From: Serendipita indica DSM 11827
Taxonomy: Eukaryota > Basidiomycota > Agaricomycetes > Sebacinales > Serendipitaceae
DNA length: 64,000 nt
Reading direction: 5' to 3'
Assembly: GCA_910890315.1 (NCBI GenBank)
Contig: CAJVGD010000020.1
Span: forward strand, 268,691 to 332,690
Under the pieces are notes generated by a model. That model was given only the letters and a program-made list of their open reading frames with translations, ran no database searches and was not told where the DNA came from. The first letter of the stretch is position 1; each line of letters opens with the position of its first letter. Made by a program: the position numbers and the translations under genes. This document shows, piece by piece, positions 61,252 through 64,000 of the stretch.

Positions 61252-61265
61252 GACAGAATAAACTT
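61252..61265. repeat. Target-site duplication, right copy
   Basis: GACAGAATAAACTT, identical to the left copy. It marks the truncated 5' end of the LINE. Confidence 0.85.
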
Positions 61266-61698
61266 GTGGATGTCCTGTTCCTTTCATCTGTCGAGAGTCA
61301 TACCGGTGGCCATAGGTGAGCAACACAAGTCAGACTGGGAATTGAGAGCGCGCCGGCTTGGCCACAGGCATGGATAAGTTTCGCCGTCATGGTCGAAAGA
61401 ATCGATTTTGCAGAAGTATTCGATGGCAGGATTGGCAAGGCGGCCTGCAAGCGCTCACCAGCAGTGCAAGCAGACGTTGTCTAGAGACGAGGAGCAGGTA
61501 AACAGGGCCGAAATTGGCGGTACAATCCTCCACCTGATATTAATTTACGATCAAAGGGGACAAACAAAAGCGCATCCATAACGTATTCCGATGCCCGAAG
61601 CACAGGCCTCAGGTATCCATTGTCAGATAGGTTATGATCCTGCTCTATCGTCAAATTTCGCTTGTTGATATTCTTGAATGACGCACCATTATCACAAG
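61266..61698. repeat. NLR-E 3' flank, proximal half
   Basis: This resembles the stretch immediately 3' of NLR-D, most clearly 61560-61698 against 50920-51043 (for example GTATTCCGAT, TATGATCCTGC and AACGCACCATTA-like blocks). The 73-codon frames here and at 50817-51044 look paralogous only because the DNA is duplicated. Confidence 0.55.
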
Positions 61699-64000
61699 TC
61701 ACGACTCATTGCTGGCTTCTGCCACTCCTGTCCACTGTTCTCCATAGACAGATCGGGACAGGTCAACCTCCAATCTTTGGCATTGGCCGATGATACGAAC
61801 GCCGTGTCGAATAAGGCCAGTGCGAAACTGAGGCGGAACCCAGAAGAGCGGCTTGCCATCTGGTGTCAGCAACCACCCTTCCTCAACCGAGGTTGTTGAA
61901 AGAGTTGAGCTAGGATTAGATACAGGTGACGAGGATGAGGATAACCGAGATGACGAGGATGAGGATAGCCGAGATGACGAGGATGACGAGGATGACTGGG
62001 ACAGCTGGGACAACTCAGACGACAAGGGCGTCGAGCGGAAAAGAGGGCTAGCTCTTATCACAGAATGAAGATTAGGAAGCAAATCCTTTGGGTGGTTAAG
62101 TATAGGTATGAAACGCGGGGTTGCAGACGCTTACGAGGTTTTCGATCGCCAATTCCCACAACCGCACAGTTCCATCACCCGAACCAGACACAATAAATCG
62201 ACTATCTGGCGAGAAATTGGCCGATAGGACAAAGTTGGTATGCCCTACAAGTGGCTGTCCAACCTGTTCGTACGTCTCTGCATCCCACAGTCGCACTGTT
62301 TGGTCCTCGGATGTGGATAGAATGCGACTACCACCAGGTGAGAATGCAACCGATGTGACCGCACTCGTATGTCCTTCAAGCGGCTCTCCTATTTGCCTGC
62401 GGGTCTTTGCATCCCATATTCGCACCGTGTTGTCTTCCGAACCGGATACAATCTGAAGACCATCTGGCGAGAATGCAACAGACAAGACCGGGCTTGTATG
62501 TCCTTCAAGTGGCTCTCCCATCTGTTTGCCCGTATTTGCATCCCACAGCCGTATAGTCTTGTCTTTCGAACCCGATACAAAATGGCCACCATCTGGCGAG
62601 AATGCGACCCAATGGACTGGCCCTGTATGTCCTTCCAATGCCTCTCCTATTTGCTCCCTTGTCTCAGTGTCCCATAGACGTATCGTCTCGTCATCCGAGC
62701 CAGATACAATGCGAAGACCATCTGGTGAGAATGCAACCGACAAGACGGCGTCTGTATGTCCTTCAAATGGCTCCCCTATTTGCTCGCCTGTCTTAACATC
62801 CCATAGTCGTACTGTCTCGTCGTTTGATCCAGATACAATAAGGCGACCATCCGGTGAGAATATGACCGAGTTGATATCACTTGTATGCCCTTCCAGTGGC
62901 TCTCCAATTTGTTCGCCTGTTTCTGGATTCCACAATCGTATGGTCTTATCAATGGAGCCAGATACAATACGACGACCGTCCGGCGAAAATGCGACCCAGC
63001 AGACCGAATCTGTATGTCCTTCAGGCGACTTTCTAATCTGCCTGCCTGCCTCGACATCCCAGAGTCGTACTTTCATGTCATCTGACCCAGATACAACGCG
63101 ATGACCATCCGGCGAGAATGCGACTGATGAGACCGAGTGTGTGTGTCCTATCAGTCCCTGTCCGACTTGCTTGCCTGTCTTTGCGTCCCAGAATCGTACT
63201 GTCTCGTCTTCCGAGCCAGATGCGATGTAAAGACTATCAGGAGAGAATGCTACTGACGTAATAGAGCCAGTATGTCCCTCAAGTGGCTGTCCAATCTGCT
63301 CCCCTGTCTCTGCGTTCCACAATAATAACGTCTCGTCTTCCGACCCAGATACGATGCAAAGACCATCCGGTGAAAACGCAACCGAGGAGACCAAGTCTGC
63401 GTGTCCTTCGAGCGGCTCTCCTATCTGGTCGCCTGTCCCTACTTCCCATAGTCGCACTGTCTCATCTTCTGAACCAGATACAACGCGACGACCATCTGGC
63501 GAGAATGCGACCGACGAGACAGACTCCGTATGTCCTTGGAACGGCTGCCCGACTTGCTCGCCTGTCTCTACGTCCCATAACCGTATCGTCTCATCGTCTG
63601 AGCCAGATACGATTTGACGACCATCCGGTGAGAATGCCACAGACATGACCGAGTCTGTATGTCCTCCAAGCGACTCCCAAAGCTGCTTGCCTGCCTCTAC
63701 ATCCCAGAGTCGTACTGTCGAATCATCTGAGCCAGAAGCAATACGGCGACCATCCGGCGAGAATGCGACCGACCAGACCGGATCTGTATGTCCTTCAAGT
63801 GGCTCTCCTATCTGCTCGCCTGTTTCTGCATCCCAGAACCGCATCGTACCGTCTTCGGAGCCCGATACGACGCGATGACCATCTGGAGAAAATGCAACAG
63901 TTGTCACCCCACTATCATGTCCGCGGAACGTGAGAAGAAGTGGAGACCAGTTTTGATAGCCACCCGAGCAAACAACCAGCGCGTTTGGGAACCGACTCTG
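61699..64000 (-). CDS. NACHT-WD40 STAND receptor, subfamily 2 (NLR-E), 3' part
   Basis: The window ends within the WD-repeat exon (64000-62135), which continues off the right edge. The last exon is 62085-61699, with a 49-nt intron (62086-62134, acceptor AAAG). Visible are the pre-repeat segment LVVCSGGYQNWSPLLLTFRGH, as in NLR-D, and 14 WD repeats, several of them very alike ([32 protein letters not shown]). The C-terminal module is VEEGWLLTPDGKPLFWVPP-QFRTGL ... SVYGEQWTGV, ending SNES. The final exon is about 55 codons longer than in NLR-D because of a Ser-rich insert. The NACHT domain lies outside the window. It is a tandem paralogue of NLR-D. Confidence 0.83.
61917..62013 (-). repeat. Ser-rich minisatellite in the last exon of NLR-E
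   Basis: On the plus strand this is an array of GAGGATGA/GACGAGGATGA words. On the coding strand it encodes runs of five to eight serines separated by Arg-Leu. It is absent from the equivalent place in NLR-D, where the linker is only a few residues. Replication slippage is the likely origin. Confidence 0.7.

Noticed and set aside
62135-64000. Regular 129-bp DNA repeats that could suggest a CRISPR array or satellite
   Set aside because: The units encode WD repeats in one open frame with no spacers, and the genome is eukaryotic.

Overview
The window is nuclear DNA of a filamentous basidiomycete. Genes are split by many short introns (mostly 41-66 nt, GT-AG with a few GC-AG or AAG variants) and coding density is high. 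The family mix is NACHT-WD40 STAND receptors, F-box/LRR-like proteins, a fungal SAM methyltransferase family with a characteristic C-terminus, a Tad1-like LINE and a large Agaricomycete membrane-protein family. The best fit is the Rhizoctonia/Ceratobasidium group (Cantharellales). That is an inference from gene style, not a database match.

Layout. 0-6.3 kb: F-box genes (minus) and C2H2 zinc-finger genes (plus), duplicated in tandem, with one leftover F-box fragment. 7-17.2 kb: two paralogous 7-exon NACHT-WD40 genes (NLR-A, NLR-B; minus), separated by about 700 bp that holds a palindromic element. 17.6-28.3 kb: mostly housekeeping genes: a secreted PLC-X phosphodiesterase, an alpha/beta-hydrolase lipase, cofilin, a 923-aa coiled-coil protein, a small Ser-rich protein, and a membrane protein built from duplicated exons. 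28.6-33.4 kb: three more F-box genes, one of them frameshifted. 33.8-35.4 kb: a multi-span membrane protein. 36.0-40.8 kb: a third receptor of the same subfamily (NLR-C; plus). 41.2-50 kb: a DEDDy 3'-5' exonuclease-like protein with a CxxC knuckle, a SAM methyltransferase, a divergent COX20/ZNG1 pair and an MFS drug transporter. 50.2-64 kb: a second receptor subfamily (NLR-D complete, NLR-E cut by the right edge) in tandem, a dead exonuclease copy, and a 5'-truncated LINE with a 14-bp target-site duplication inserted in the 3' flank of NLR-E.

The unifying theme is a STAND/NLR cluster. Five receptors in two subfamilies share one architecture: helical N-terminus, NACHT, a conserved 'HIYIS' linker, exactly 14 WD repeats of 43 residues (two seven-blade propellers), and a further C-terminal module 'DGW...LFWVP...R.GL' encoded by its own last exon. 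Related fungal genes (het-D, het-E and other NWD genes of Podospora) act in non-self recognition and programmed cell death; that role is inferred here. Exon coordinates were derived by reading splice sites by eye and checking that joined lengths keep the frame. They are predictions without transcript support.
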